From Comamonadaceae bacterium (lineage in GTDB: Bacteria > Pseudomonadota > Gammaproteobacteria > Burkholderiales > Burkholderiaceae_C), in NCBI GenBank assembly GCA_947450695.1, contig CANFWV010000005.1, forward strand, positions 1 through 64,000: a stretch of 64,000 nucleotides of DNA, read 5' to 3'. This document shows, piece after piece, positions 12,712 to 23,027 of this stretch. Position numbers and translations under genes: made by a program. Every line of letters starts with the position of its first letter. The first letter of the stretch is position 1. The notes below the pieces were generated by a model. That model did no database searches. It was not told the origin of the DNA and worked only from the letters and a program-made list of their open reading frames with translations.

Positions 12712-13668
12712 ATGAGCCCACCCAATTTCCGCACCCTCGACCTCAACTTACTACGTGTCTTTGATGAGGTCATGGCTGAACGCAGCTTGACACGGGCTGC
12801 GCGCAACCTGTCTTTAACGCAACCGGCCGTGAGCAACGCCTTGCGGCGACTGCGTGAAACACTGGGTGATGAATTGGTGAAGCGCAGCGGTCAGGGCATG
12901 GCCCCCACACCCCGCGCACGAGCCATTTGGCCGGCGGTGCGCGAGGCGCTGCAGCAACTGCAATTCTCACTGATCCCCAGTGACTTTGTGCCGGCTGAGG
13001 CCAACACCAGCTTTGTGCTGGCGATGGCCGACGCCACCGCTGCCGAACTGATCCCCGGGCTGACGGACATTCTCGAACAAGAAGCGCCTCGCGTGTCGCT
13101 GCGCGTCGTTCCACTGACGACACGTGACCCCCGCCGACTGCTAGACGAAGAAGCCTGCGACTTGGCCGTAGGCTACTTTCCGTCGGTACTGGCGGGTTTA
13201 ACGGCTGGCGCGCAAAGCGGAGAGCAGCAACCTTTTTCGCACTTGCGGCTGTACAACGGCGAGTACGTCTGCGTCATGCGCCGGGACCATCCTCTAGCGC
13301 ACACCCCCTTAACACTTGATCAATTTTGCGCAGCACGTCACATGCTGGTGAGTTTTTCAGGTCGCCCCTATGGCTTCATTGACGAATCGCTGGCTTCCTT
13401 AGGCCGAGAACGACGAGTGGTTCTCACGGTGAATCAATTTTTCACCGCCGGTCGCGTGGTGGCAAATTCAAATTTGCTCACGGTCTTGCCACGCCATTTT
13501 GTACGGGTCACCGGCTTCGCGGAGCAACTGATCTTGCAGCCTTTGCCCTTTGACATTTCGCCGGTCCACGTGGATGCGGTGTGGCACCGGCGCAGCCAGC
13601 AAAGCAGCAGTCACCTTTGGTTACGACAAGCCGTCGTCCGGGCGGCCCAGAAGAGTTTTTCGGCCTGA
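12712..13668 (+). CDS. LysR-family transcriptional regulator
   Basis: LDLNLLRVFDEVMAERSLTRAARNLSLTQPAVSNALRRLRETLGDELVKR HTH. Confidence 0.93.
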   Translation: MSPPNFRTLDLNLLRVFDEVMAERSLTRAARNLSLTQPAVSNALRRLRETLGDELVKRSGQGMAPTPRARAIWPAVREALQQLQFSLIPSDFVPAEANTSFVLAMADATAAELIPGLTDILEQEAPRVSLRVVPLTTRDPRRLLDEEACDLAVGYFPSVLAGLTAGAQSGEQQPFSHLRLYNGEYVCVMRRDHPLAHTPLTLDQFCAARHMLVSFSGRPYGFIDESLASLGRERRVVLTVNQFFTAGRVVANSNLLTVLPRHFVRVTGFAEQLILQPLPFDISPVHVDAVWHRRSQQSSSHLWLRQAVVRAAQKSFSA

Positions 13669-13684
13669 CAGCGACAATGCATCC

Positions 13685-14509
13685 GTGAACATTCAGCTGC
13701 TGTCAGATCTCCACCTCGAATCAAACCCGCACTTTGTAGCGCAGCCGATTCCGGGGGCTGACGTGCTGGTGCTGGCTGGCGACATCGGCTCTTATCAGCC
13801 GGGCTCAGAACTGACGCGCTTGGGGGTTGAAGACTTTGGTTTGGCTCGCTTTTCACCTCGACCGGTCAGCGAAGGTGGTGCCAACTGGCCAACGCCGGTG
13901 CTGTTTATTCCCGGCAACCATGAGTACGACGGCCTGGAATTTGACGATGCCTCAGCGCGTCTTCGTGCCGCCTGCGAACGCTGGGGGTTGATTTGGCTGG
14001 AACAACAGAGCGTCATTCTTCAAGGTGTGCGCTTTCTCGGTTGCACTTTATGGACGGACTTTGATGCGCTGAACGGTGATTCTCTGGCCTCGACGCTGTC
14101 GATTCGAGGCAAGGCATTTCGCGCGGCCAACTACTACCTTCGAAAAAACCATTCACGGCGCGACGGTGTGCCCATCCTCGCACCCGAAGTTCGCGAACTG
14201 GGGTTACAAAGCCAAGCGTGGCTTCGCGAGGCACTTACTCAATCTTTCGAAGCAGCAACCGTAGTGGTCACCCACTTCGCCCCTAGCCTTCTAAGCGCAG
14301 ACCCACGCTATGGGTTGACGCCCGGAACCGCTGGCTTTTGCAACGCCCTTGATGACCTGTTGCCAGCAGCACAGCTGTGGTTACATGGACACTTGCATTG
14401 CCCGCAAGACTATTTGAGCCGCGGCTGTCACGTGGTCGCCAATCCGCTGGGTTATGCGCACAAGGGCGAGCAGAAAAGCTATCGCCCCGAGCAGTTGATT
14501 CGGATTTAA
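13685..14509 (+). CDS. Calcineurin-like metallophosphoesterase (GTG start)
   Basis: VNIQLLSDLHLE, LAGDIGSY, FIPGNHEYDG, VVTHFAPS, LWLHGHLH; ORF-track start at 13550 lies inside the lysR gene. Confidence 0.88.
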   Translation: MNIQLLSDLHLESNPHFVAQPIPGADVLVLAGDIGSYQPGSELTRLGVEDFGLARFSPRPVSEGGANWPTPVLFIPGNHEYDGLEFDDASARLRAACERWGLIWLEQQSVILQGVRFLGCTLWTDFDALNGDSLASTLSIRGKAFRAANYYLRKNHSRRDGVPILAPEVRELGLQSQAWLREALTQSFEAATVVVTHFAPSLLSADPRYGLTPGTAGFCNALDDLLPAAQLWLHGHLHCPQDYLSRGCHVVANPLGYAHKGEQKSYRPEQLIRI

Positions 14510-14690
14510 AGACGCCAGTCGACTCCTAAATAGCTTTGATGAACTGGGTTCATCCACGCAAAATCGGCCGCACAAAATAATTACTAATCAGTCTCAGTAA
14601 TGACCATTGAGTTCATATTGTTACTGTTATGACTTACATTGGGGTGGCACCACACCTTTGGTGCTTACTTTCAACACAATGGAGTCACCC

Positions 14691-15146
14691 ATGAAAAAAT
14701 CTCTCATCGCCTTGACACTGAGCGCCAGCGCTGTCTTTTCGGCTCAAGCTGCCGACATCGTGGACACCGCTGTCAGCGCCGGCAATTTCAAAACCTTGGT
14801 GACCGCAGTCAAAGCCGCCGGTTTGGTCGATACCCTCAAGGGACCCGGCCCCTTTACAGTGTTTGCCCCCACAGACGCAGCCTTTGCCAAGATCCCTAAA
14901 GCCGATCTGGACGCGCTGCTGAAAGACAAAGTTGCCCTGACCAAAGTGCTGACCTACCACGTGGTCCCAGGCAAAGTGATGGCCAAAGACGTCAAAGCCG
15001 GTAACGTCAAGACAGTGCAAGGCGGCAACCTGACGCTGGCCACCATGGGCGGCGTCACGGTGAATGGTGCGAAGGTCGTAGCGGCAGATGTCGCGGCAGA
15101 CAATGGCGTGATCCACGCTGTTGACACGGTCATCATGCCAAAGTAA
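14691..15146 (+). CDS. Secreted fasciclin (FAS1) domain protein
   Basis: Signal peptide; [37 protein letters not shown]...[11 protein letters not shown]...[14 protein letters not shown]. Confidence 0.92.
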   Translation: MKKSLIALTLSASAVFSAQAADIVDTAVSAGNFKTLVTAVKAAGLVDTLKGPGPFTVFAPTDAAFAKIPKADLDALLKDKVALTKVLTYHVVPGKVMAKDVKAGNVKTVQGGNLTLATMGGVTVNGAKVVAADVAADNGVIHAVDTVIMPK

Positions 15147-15232
15147 TTGATGTGATTTGGCGAGGCCTGCGGGCCTTGCCTGCGCAAGAAATGAGCTTTC
15201 GGACGCATAAACCACCTCAAGCCAGTGCGCGG

Positions 15233-15880
15233 CTACTTCCGCAAACCGTCAAAGCAGGTTGTCACAACGAATTCGATGATTTCTTCGTCGTTGTGTTGGC
15301 CACCAGATTGCATGAATTCAAGCACCGGATCGCAAGCCCGCGAATACACGGTGTACAGCACCAAAATGGGCGGTAGAGCCGGGTTCAAACTACCGTCGGC
15401 TTGCGCAGCTTCAATCCAGCCACCGATGTGGTCACTGACCTGCAGCAAGCCGTCCAGATAAGCCCGATTAGCCATTAAATTTGCCCTTAAGCTGGAGTTT
15501 TGGCTTGGTAAGGACGGCATTTCGCCCGCCAATTGCAAGCGCATCATCCATCGCACCACCGCTTTGAGCTGGTCAATGGGCTCAGCATCCGCAGGCAAAC
15601 TTGCCAATAAAACCTGGGCCCGGGCCAACACCCGCACCATGGCCGCTGCAGCCAAATCTTCTTTACTGGGAAAGTGCTTGTAAAGACTGGCCTTGGCGAT
15701 ACCGACCTCGGCAGCGACCTCGTCAACTGTCATCAGATCAAAGCCTTTTTCAGCCAACAGCCGGTTCACGGCCTCGACAATGGCGTCCTCCCGGGCCTGC
15801 AGCATCTGCACCTTGAAGGACACCTTGACGGGCACGGCGACGGCGCTTGCACCGGTACGAGGGGATTGTGATGAAGCCAT
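15233..15880 (-). CDS. TetR/AcrR-family transcriptional regulator
   Basis: VEAVNRLLAEKGFDLMTVDEVAAEVGIAKASLYKHFPSKEDLAAA. Confidence 0.9.
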   Translation of the reverse strand: MASSQSPRTGASAVAVPVKVSFKVQMLQAREDAIVEAVNRLLAEKGFDLMTVDEVAAEVGIAKASLYKHFPSKEDLAAAAMVRVLARAQVLLASLPADAEPIDQLKAVVRWMMRLQLAGEMPSLPSQNSSLRANLMANRAYLDGLLQVSDHIGGWIEAAQADGSLNPALPPILVLYTVYSRACDPVLEFMQSGGQHNDEEIIEFVVTTCFDGLRK

Positions 15881-15972
15881 CGGCGGATTTTAGCGTCGCC
15901 GATTACCGACCACCTATTTTCTGGGGGTCATGCCTGCAAAACAGACAGCTCAAGTATTTTGTGACTCAACAG

Positions 15973-18303
15973 TTAGGCTCTTTCGGGCGTGAACGTTTCA
16001 GCCCCCGACTCGTTAGGGTCAAGATGCCCCAGTGTGAAACGAAACGTCGCACCTTGACCCGGCGCCGACTCTGCCCAGATACGGCCACCGTGCCGCGAGA
16101 TGATGCGCTGCACAAAAGCCAGTCCAATGCCCGTGCCCTCAAACTCAGACGGAGAATGCAAGCGCTGGAACGGACCGAAGAGTTTTTGCGAATAAGCCAT
16201 GTTGAAACCGGCACCGTTGTCGCGGACAAAATAAACCAAGTCTCCGTTGGCACTCGTCTCAGAGCCAAACGTGATGTGCGCGACCGGCTGACCCGCGCTG
16301 AACTTCCAAGCGTTGCCTAACAAGTTGTCTAGTACTTGGCGGAGCAGGCGATGGTCTCCTGTGGCGGTGAGACTAGGCTCAACCTGAGCCTCTACCACGC
16401 GGGCAGGATCCCGCTCGCGCAAAAAGACCAACACTTGATTCGCCAAGTCACTAAGGTCAACACGGTCATGGCGCAAGGGCGCACGTGCCAAGCGAGCAAG
16501 CGACAACAGCGCATCAATCAATTCGCCCATTTGGACCACACCGGCGCGAACCCGATGAAGATAATGCTGTCCTTTCTTGGCCAACGGCTCCGGCAGAGCC
16601 TCAACCGATTGCTCCAGCAGACTGGCAAAACCGTCCACAGCGCTCAAGGGTGAGCGCAGATCGTGCGAGACCGAATAACAAAAAGACTCCAACTCTTCGT
16701 TGGCCGATTTGAGCTGAGCCGTGCGCTGCTGCACACGCTCTTCCAAATTGGCATTGAGGTTACGGATTTCCATATCGGCCTGTAGCCGCTTCAGTTCCTC
16801 CGAGGCACGTGCGGCAAATATTTGCAGCGTCGACACCATCAAAACCGTTTGCTTGAGTGGTTCGTGAAACATCACAAACAACATGCCGGCCAATTCACCA
16901 GATGAATTTTCGAGCCGATGGCCGACATAAGCTTCGGCGTGGACACCAAAAATGGTCTGAACTTCAGGGTAAAGGTAGTGCACGTTTTTGGGCAAGGTCA
17001 CGCTGACATCCTCAATCAGCTCGTGGCATGGTGACAGCGACACGGGGTAGTCAAATCCGTCGACCAATTCACCCTCAACGACACCCGCCACTCGACGCGC
17101 CATCAAGGGCTCGCCGGGCAACAAACGGGTCACAAAGGCGGCTTGTGCGCCCAACGCATCAGCCATGTTGCGCACCAAATGCTCAAAGAAGTTGCTGCCG
17201 CCCTGCACGGACACACCGGCAGCCACCTTGGAAATAGCAGCTTCAAGCTGATCCCGCCAATGGCGCGCTCGAATGCTGTCGATGCCAAAAGCCAGGTTGT
17301 TGGCCAACTCCTGCAATAACAGCACTTCTTCAGAACGGGCAGGAAGTTCGTCGGTCGAATAAAGCGCCAACATGCCGAAAGTCTGATCGGCGTAAGCCAG
17401 GGGCACGGTGAGAACGCTGCGGTAACCCCGAAGCAGCGCCTGTTGCGCCCACTGCACATTATTGGGGAGCGACGCCAAGTTGTGATGCTCACTGACCTCA
17501 CGCCGCCGAATGGCGTCTCCAACGGGGCCAAACGTACCGACCGGCTCACTCGCCCAACTCAGCCAAGTCGACGACAGGTAGCCGTCCTCATGGCCCGCAT
17601 ACGCCATGGGCTCAATGCTGCGCTCTTCATCTTCACGGGCATAACCGACCCACGCCATTCGATAGCCGCCTACCTCAACGGCTAAGCGGCAAACTTCTGC
17701 GAGCAACTTTTGCTCATTGTCCATGCGCGTCAAGGCTCGATTGCACAAGCTGAGCATTTCCAACGCCCGCGCGGTGCTGGCCAGGGCTTCATCAGCCCGC
17801 TTGCGAAAAGTGATGTCGTGAGCCACGCCCACCACCCGCTCGACACGACCGTCTTCCCCGACAACCGGATGGGCGTAGTCTCGAACCCAGAGCACCTCTC
17901 CGCTGGGCAGCATGAGTCGGTACTCCCGCTCAGTCGCCAAACCGCCGAGGTTGGCTTCGAAGGCCGCCACCGCGGCAACACGGTCCTCTGGATGCACACT
18001 GTCAAGATAAGAATCAGGATTGGCGTAGAGGCTTTCACAACTCAGGCCCCACAACCGTTCGTAAGCCGGACTGATGTAAAGCAGAGCACCGGTCGCACCA
18101 TCGCGGCTGTAGTACACATCATTTGTGTTTTCAGCGAGCTCCAAAAATCGCGCCTCTAGGGCAAGCCGTGCAACTTCGGCGGTACGGCTCTCTTTATCTT
18201 CAGCGGGGGTGTTCATGGAATTATCCAAAATGACAGCATGCGCCGCGACAACCCGCGGCAGCAGCCTGTTAATGATGGACTTGCTCAGCGCCACCATCGT
18301 CAA
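15973..18303 (-). CDS. PAS/GAF sensor histidine kinase (start at 18303 or a later ATG)
   Basis: PAS region, GAF-like regions, FCYSVSHDLRSPLSAVDGFASLLE HisKA box, DNGAGFNMAYSQKLFGPFQRLH and GTGIGLAFVQRIISRHGG HATPase motifs. Confidence 0.9.
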   Translation of the reverse strand: MTMVALSKSIINRLLPRVVAAHAVILDNSMNTPAEDKESRTAEVARLALEARFLELAENTNDVYYSRDGATGALLYISPAYERLWGLSCESLYANPDSYLDSVHPEDRVAAVAAFEANLGGLATEREYRLMLPSGEVLWVRDYAHPVVGEDGRVERVVGVAHDITFRKRADEALASTARALEMLSLCNRALTRMDNEQKLLAEVCRLAVEVGGYRMAWVGYAREDEERSIEPMAYAGHEDGYLSSTWLSWASEPVGTFGPVGDAIRRREVSEHHNLASLPNNVQWAQQALLRGYRSVLTVPLAYADQTFGMLALYSTDELPARSEEVLLLQELANNLAFGIDSIRARHWRDQLEAAISKVAAGVSVQGGSNFFEHLVRNMADALGAQAAFVTRLLPGEPLMARRVAGVVEGELVDGFDYPVSLSPCHELIEDVSVTLPKNVHYLYPEVQTIFGVHAEAYVGHRLENSSGELAGMLFVMFHEPLKQTVLMVSTLQIFAARASEELKRLQADMEIRNLNANLEERVQQRTAQLKSANEELESFCYSVSHDLRSPLSAVDGFASLLEQSVEALPEPLAKKGQHYLHRVRAGVVQMGELIDALLSLARLARAPLRHDRVDLSDLANQVLVFLRERDPARVVEAQVEPSLTATGDHRLLRQVLDNLLGNAWKFSAGQPVAHITFGSETSANGDLVYFVRDNGAGFNMAYSQKLFGPFQRLHSPSEFEGTGIGLAFVQRIISRHGGRIWAESAPGQGATFRFTLGHLDPNESGAETFTPERA

Positions 18304-18394
18304 AAGACATACGTCGATAGTAGCTGTATGCGCTCATCGCCGAATGCGCGTATTCTTTATTGCATCGCAGCAATGCACCTCTGGAGCTCAAGCA

Positions 18395-19540
18395 GTGCCT
18401 TTCTGGATAAACGAATTAGCCCGAGCTGCTCGCCAGTCCAACCTCGGGCGTCAGGTGGCTCTGGCCGAGCGGATGCTACGACGCGTCTTAGCCAAAGAGT
18501 TGACGAGTCTGAATGTTTCAAAAGCACTTGTCGCCGCAACGTCCGAACCGGTCAAAACGGAAACTGTTCCGGAACCCAAGGCCGCGGATGCCGAAAAAAC
18601 CATGGCGCCAGAAGCGGCCGAAGCCTCGCCAAAGCTACGCCGTGCCGCGTTCACACGACAAGTTTTTGAATTTGAAGGCGAGCGCTATGGCTTCAATCTG
18701 TATGTTCCACCACTACCGCCATCAGCGTCCCCAACTGACGAGCCCACAGGTGTGCCATTGGTCGTGATGTTGCACGGGTGTAAACAAGACGCCCCCGACT
18801 TCGCCCGCGGTACGTTTATGAACGAGCTAGCCGCTAAATCACCGTGCATGGTTCTGTATCCGGAGCAGTTGCCCAAGGCCAACCAAATGCGTTGCTGGAA
18901 CTGGTTTGACAGCGAACATCAAGGCCGCCACGCCGGCGAACCCGCCATGTTGGCCGCACTGACCCGACACGTCATTGCTCGATACCCGGTGGACCCAAAG
19001 CGGGTTTACATTGCCGGCCTCTCCGCAGGCGGTGCCATGGCCGCGATCGTCGCCGCGCACAACCCGGATCTGTTCGCCGCTGTCGGTGTGCACTCGGGCC
19101 TGCCACCAGGAGCTGCACACGACGTGATGTCAGCTTTCAGCGCCATGCGCCTTGGGGGCCGCTCGCGCACACCCGGCGACCCAGCCGCCAGAGAAGACGT
19201 GATGCCCACCATCGTCTTTCATGGCGACGCTGATCGCACCGTGCACCCGGACAACGGCGACCAGATTGTGCTTGCCGCTATCGCCGCGCTGAAGGCCTCG
19301 GGCGTACCGCTGAAGCGCAGCGTCATCCCCGAAGAATTACCTGCGCCCACTGGTGAGTTGCGCCACACGCTTCGCACGGTGTACAGCGCTGAGGATAGTC
19401 GCAGCTACGTCGAGTACTGGTCGGTCGAAGCCGGGCCACACGCTTGGTCGGGGGGTAGCGCTACAGGGACGTTCACCGACCCTCACGGACCGAATGCCTC
19501 TGCGGCTATGCTGGCGTTTTTCCTACAGCATCACCGCTGA
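18395..19540 (+). CDS. PHB depolymerase-family esterase (extracellular catalytic domain type 1-like)
   Basis: VVMLHGCKQDAPDFARGT, GLSAGGAMAAIVAAHNPDLFAAVGVHSG, IVFHGDADRTVHP; probable GTG start (VPFWINELARAAR). Confidence 0.85.
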   Translation: MPFWINELARAARQSNLGRQVALAERMLRRVLAKELTSLNVSKALVAATSEPVKTETVPEPKAADAEKTMAPEAAEASPKLRRAAFTRQVFEFEGERYGFNLYVPPLPPSASPTDEPTGVPLVVMLHGCKQDAPDFARGTFMNELAAKSPCMVLYPEQLPKANQMRCWNWFDSEHQGRHAGEPAMLAALTRHVIARYPVDPKRVYIAGLSAGGAMAAIVAAHNPDLFAAVGVHSGLPPGAAHDVMSAFSAMRLGGRSRTPGDPAAREDVMPTIVFHGDADRTVHPDNGDQIVLAAIAALKASGVPLKRSVIPEELPAPTGELRHTLRTVYSAEDSRSYVEYWSVEAGPHAWSGGSATGTFTDPHGPNASAAMLAFFLQHHR

Positions 19541-19665
19541 AAAGTCCGGCCCGGAGCCCGACCTTGCCATGCTTGAGTTCGGAAATGCGGGTTCATCGAA
19601 GACAATCACTTGCGATGACCGTGATGACCCTTCCCTTTCTGACGCCCCGTCTGCCGAGCACACCC

Positions 19666-20193
19666 ATGACCTCCTTGCTGTCCAACGCCAAGATTCTCTC
19701 CGCCAACAGTCCGGCTTTTTCTCGGCAGGAATTTCGCAGCGCGCTCGGCATGTTCGCCACAGGCGTGACCATCGTCACTGCCCGCACCGCGGACGGCGAC
19801 TTGGTGGGACTGACTGCAAACTCCTTTAACTCGGTATCGCTGGAACCACCCCTCGTGCTGTGGAGCCTAAGCCGCTCAGCCGCCTCGATGGTGGCGTTGA
19901 GCACGGGCTCACACTACGCGGTCAACATCTTGGCTGCCGACCAAAAGGAGCTCGCCGAACGTTTTGCCGGCAAGCGCGAAGACCGCTGGGGGGGCGTTGA
20001 ATTCATCAGCGGCCTCAGTGGTGCGCCACTGCTGGCTGGTGCTGTAGCCACCTTTGAATGCTTCAATCGCAGCCGCTATGAGGAAGGAGACCACGTCATC
20101 TTCGTCGGCGAAGTCGAGCGTTGCGAACACCGCGCCGGTGTTTCGCCTTTGCTGTTTCACGGCGGCAAGTTCTACACCGAGCACCCGCTTTAA
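19666..20193 (+). CDS. Flavin reductase-family (FMN-binding) protein
   Basis: FRSALGMFATGVTIVTARTADGDLVGLTANSFNSVSLEPPLVLWSLSRSA; start chosen at MTSLLSNAK. Confidence 0.88.
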   Translation: MTSLLSNAKILSANSPAFSRQEFRSALGMFATGVTIVTARTADGDLVGLTANSFNSVSLEPPLVLWSLSRSAASMVALSTGSHYAVNILAADQKELAERFAGKREDRWGGVEFISGLSGAPLLAGAVATFECFNRSRYEEGDHVIFVGEVERCEHRAGVSPLLFHGGKFYTEHPL

Positions 20194-20308
20194 GCGGGGC
20201 TCCAGCTTTGCGGTCGACGGTGGTGGGTCTTGCGAGACTGAAGAGTCAACTTATAACGTCTGACTACACTTGACCTTTTGACTCCCACACACAAGCGCCA
20301 AACCAGAC

Positions 20309-20917
20309 ATGGAAATTTTTGTTCTTTCGTTGATGTTCGCCTTCGTTGGCTACACACTCAAGTCTCGAGCAGAGGGTCGGCGCATCGCCTTGCTCGGGCT
20401 ACATCTGGGCCATTTCCAGATCGAAAAACTCATGGAAACCTTGACCGAAGGCTACGCGCGGGCGCTCGGTGAAAACGATGTCGCCCGGCGCGGCTCGATC
20501 TGGCAACTGATGAACGGCACCGAAGACAAGCTGGCCGCCCAATTCGAGCAATTGGCCGACAGTATGGCCAAAGTAGATGCAGCCAAGACCGGCATCAACC
20601 TGTGGCCCTGGCCCTTGAGCGAAGCCGCACCATGGGCCCCAAGCGCCTGCTTTGACTTGCGCGAGGCTTTGAAAATTCACGCCGAAGCCCTTGCCCGTGC
20701 TGCCAGACAAAACGACGCCATTTCACCGCCATCCCGCGCCTTCACCCTCAGTGCCGAATTGTTTTTGATGCAGCACACATGCCACTGGTTTTGCAAATCC
20801 AAAACCATTGCTTCGGCCCGAATGCTGGTTCGGCACAAGACGACCTATGAGATGGTGTTGCAGTCGGTGTCACCTGAAACACGGCGGGCTTACAACGCGC
20901 TGGTCGGACAGGCCTGA
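20309..20917 (+). CDS. Hypothetical protein
   Basis: 202 aa ORF, N-terminal hydrophobic segment; no family recognised. Confidence 0.6.
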   Translation: MEIFVLSLMFAFVGYTLKSRAEGRRIALLGLHLGHFQIEKLMETLTEGYARALGENDVARRGSIWQLMNGTEDKLAAQFEQLADSMAKVDAAKTGINLWPWPLSEAAPWAPSACFDLREALKIHAEALARAARQNDAISPPSRAFTLSAELFLMQHTCHWFCKSKTIASARMLVRHKTTYEMVLQSVSPETRRAYNALVGQA

Positions 20918-20922
20918 AACAC

Positions 20923-21624
20923 TCAACGACTCACCACCCGACCGTCGACCAGTTCAATCACCCTGTCGCAACGCAGCGCCAACCGCGGGTCATGCGTGAC
21001 GATCAGGCAGGCGCTGCCATGGTCCCGATTGAAGTCGCGCAACAGTGCAAAGACTTCGTCGGCACTGACGGTGTCCAGATTGCCGGTCGGCTCATCGGCC
21101 AATATCAGCCGCGGCTTTTGCGACAAGGCGCGGGCAATCGCCACGCGCTGTTGCATGCCTCCGGAGAGTTCCCCGGGTCGCTTGTATTCGGCACCACTCA
21201 AACCGACACGAATCAGCAGTTCACGCGCCAGCGCTTCGGCCGCAGGTGTGACGGTGCCGTGGCTGATGATTGACGGCAGCAAGACGTTTTCCAGCGCCGT
21301 GAAGGCTGGCAGCAGATGGTGAAACTGAAAGACAAATCCGATGGTCGCACCGCGCAAGGCTGTCAGGCCAACATCGTCCAGCGCCTGCGCCGGCTGCCCG
21401 GCGATTTCCAACTGACCTGCGGTCGGCGGCTCAAGCAGACCAATGATGTTGAGCAAGGTGCTTTTGCCAGAACCCGATGGCCCCTTCAAGGCGACAAACT
21501 CGGCCTGCTGTAGCGCCAATGTTATGCCGTGCAAGACCTCGGTCTCGACCTCGGTGCCGATGTTGTAGCGCTTGGTGATCGCCTCCAAGCGAAGAATGGC
21601 GGCGTTACTGGACGGGTTCATTGG
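20923..21624 (-). CDS. ABC transporter ATP-binding protein (MacB/LolD type)
   Basis: [57 protein letters not shown]; start placed near [19 protein letters not shown]. Confidence 0.9.
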   Translation of the reverse strand, partial: PMNPSSNAAILRLEAITKRYNIGTEVETEVLHGITLALQQAEFVALKGPSGSGKSTLLNIIGLLEPPTAGQLEIAGQPAQALDDVGLTALRGATIGFVFQFHHLLPAFTALENVLLPSIISHGTVTPAAEALARELLIRVGLSGAEYKRPGELSGGMQQRVAIARALSQKPRLILADEPTGNLDTVSADEVFALLRDFNRDHGSACLIVTHDPRLALRCDRVIELVDGRVVSR

Positions 21625-21632
21625 TTTCATCC

Positions 21633-22985
21633 TCAGGCACGAATCGCTTGCACCGGGTCCATGCGAGCGGCGCTGCGCGCTGGCACAAAGGCTGCCGCAA
21701 GCCCCACTCCACAAGCCACCAGCGAGGCCAGCAACACCAGTTGCGGGTCAAGCTGCGGCGCAAACATTGGGCTGCCATCTGGACTTTTGAAGACATGCGA
21801 AAACACCACCAACAAGGCATATGCCAGCGCAGCGCCCAAGATGGAACCGGCCAAACCGACCAGCCCGCCTTGCAGTAAAAAGATCGCCATGATTTGACGC
21901 CGGCCCCCGCCCATGGCGCGCAAGATACCAATCTCGCGCTGCTTTTGCACCACGCTGACCACCAACACGCTAGAGATGCCGAGCGCCACGATGAGGACGA
22001 CGAAACTGCGGATCAGGTTGTTAGAGACCGTCTGGTTTGACAGCGCATTCAGCAGCCCGGAGTTGGTCTGCATCCAGCTGTCAACTGTGAGGTCCGTCTG
22101 CAAACGCAGCGTGTCTGCCACGCGATCAGCGTTAAAAAGGTCGGTCACCGTGAGGTCGATATTGGACACCCCGCCGGGCAAATCGAGCAGCGACTGCGCC
22201 AGCTTGAGCGTGACAAAAACCCAGCGCCGGTTGAGGTCTCTATTCCCCATGTCAAAGAGCCCCGTGACCTGCAATGTTTCACTGCGCCCGCTCGCGCTGG
22301 TGACGCGCAGCTTGTCGCCAAGCGTGAGGCCAAGATCCTGCGCGAGGTCGATGCCGATCAGCACACCGGTGCCGGCCACGTCGAAAGTGCCCCGCGTCAT
22401 GTAATTGTCCATGCGCACCACACGGCGATAAACGTCGGGCTTGACGCCCTGCAGCACAACGCTTTTGTTGTAGTTGCCCCGTGCCGCAAAGGCGGGTCCG
22501 CTAGCCACCGGAGAGACCGCCAACACACCGGGCGTTGCAGCGGCCAACGCCGCCACGCGCTCCCACTGATCGACCGAGCGCAAGCGCTGTTCGCGAGGTT
22601 GCACGGCGGCAGCGACCGCCTGGTTCGCATCCGGCTTTAACACCGGTCGGGTCAGCTCTTCGGTCGGCTTGATCACCACATGCGCCTGCGAACCCATGAC
22701 GCGGTCAATGATCGTGCCTTGCAACTGGTTGATGAGTTGCGTCAAAAAAATGATCACCGCCACGCCACCTGTGACACCCGCGAGGATGAGCGTGCTTTGC
22801 ATCCGGCCTTCGCGCAAAAAGCGCAGCGCCAGCAACAGCTCAAAAGGCATCCAGCGCGCCCATGAGCTGAGTTCTGGCCGGTGTCGTGGCCTGTGCCAAA
22901 GCGCCCGCATCCATCGCCAACGCAGCGGCGGTTCTTGCGCGGGGGCGACTGTCGCAGGCAAGGGTGTTGACGGTGCAGGCAACAT
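21633..22985 (-). CDS. ABC transporter permease (FtsX/MacB-like)
   Basis: [33 protein letters not shown]... [31 protein letters not shown]. Confidence 0.88.
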   Translation of the reverse strand: MLPAPSTPLPATVAPAQEPPLRWRWMRALWHRPRHRPELSSWARWMPFELLLALRFLREGRMQSTLILAGVTGGVAVIIFLTQLINQLQGTIIDRVMGSQAHVVIKPTEELTRPVLKPDANQAVAAAVQPREQRLRSVDQWERVAALAAATPGVLAVSPVASGPAFAARGNYNKSVVLQGVKPDVYRRVVRMDNYMTRGTFDVAGTGVLIGIDLAQDLGLTLGDKLRVTSASGRSETLQVTGLFDMGNRDLNRRWVFVTLKLAQSLLDLPGGVSNIDLTVTDLFNADRVADTLRLQTDLTVDSWMQTNSGLLNALSNQTVSNNLIRSFVVLIVALGISSVLVVSVVQKQREIGILRAMGGGRRQIMAIFLLQGGLVGLAGSILGAALAYALLVVFSHVFKSPDGSPMFAPQLDPQLVLLASLVACGVGLAAAFVPARSAARMDPVQAIRA

Positions 22986-23027
22986 GGACTTAAAAGTGAG
23001 TGACGTTGTCGCTGGGCGCTCAATGCA

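Noticed and set aside
15155-15182. GGCgAGGCCtgcGGGCCTtGCC hairpin after the fasciclin gene as a terminator
   Set aside because: Stem is plausible but no T-tract follows; not enough to call.
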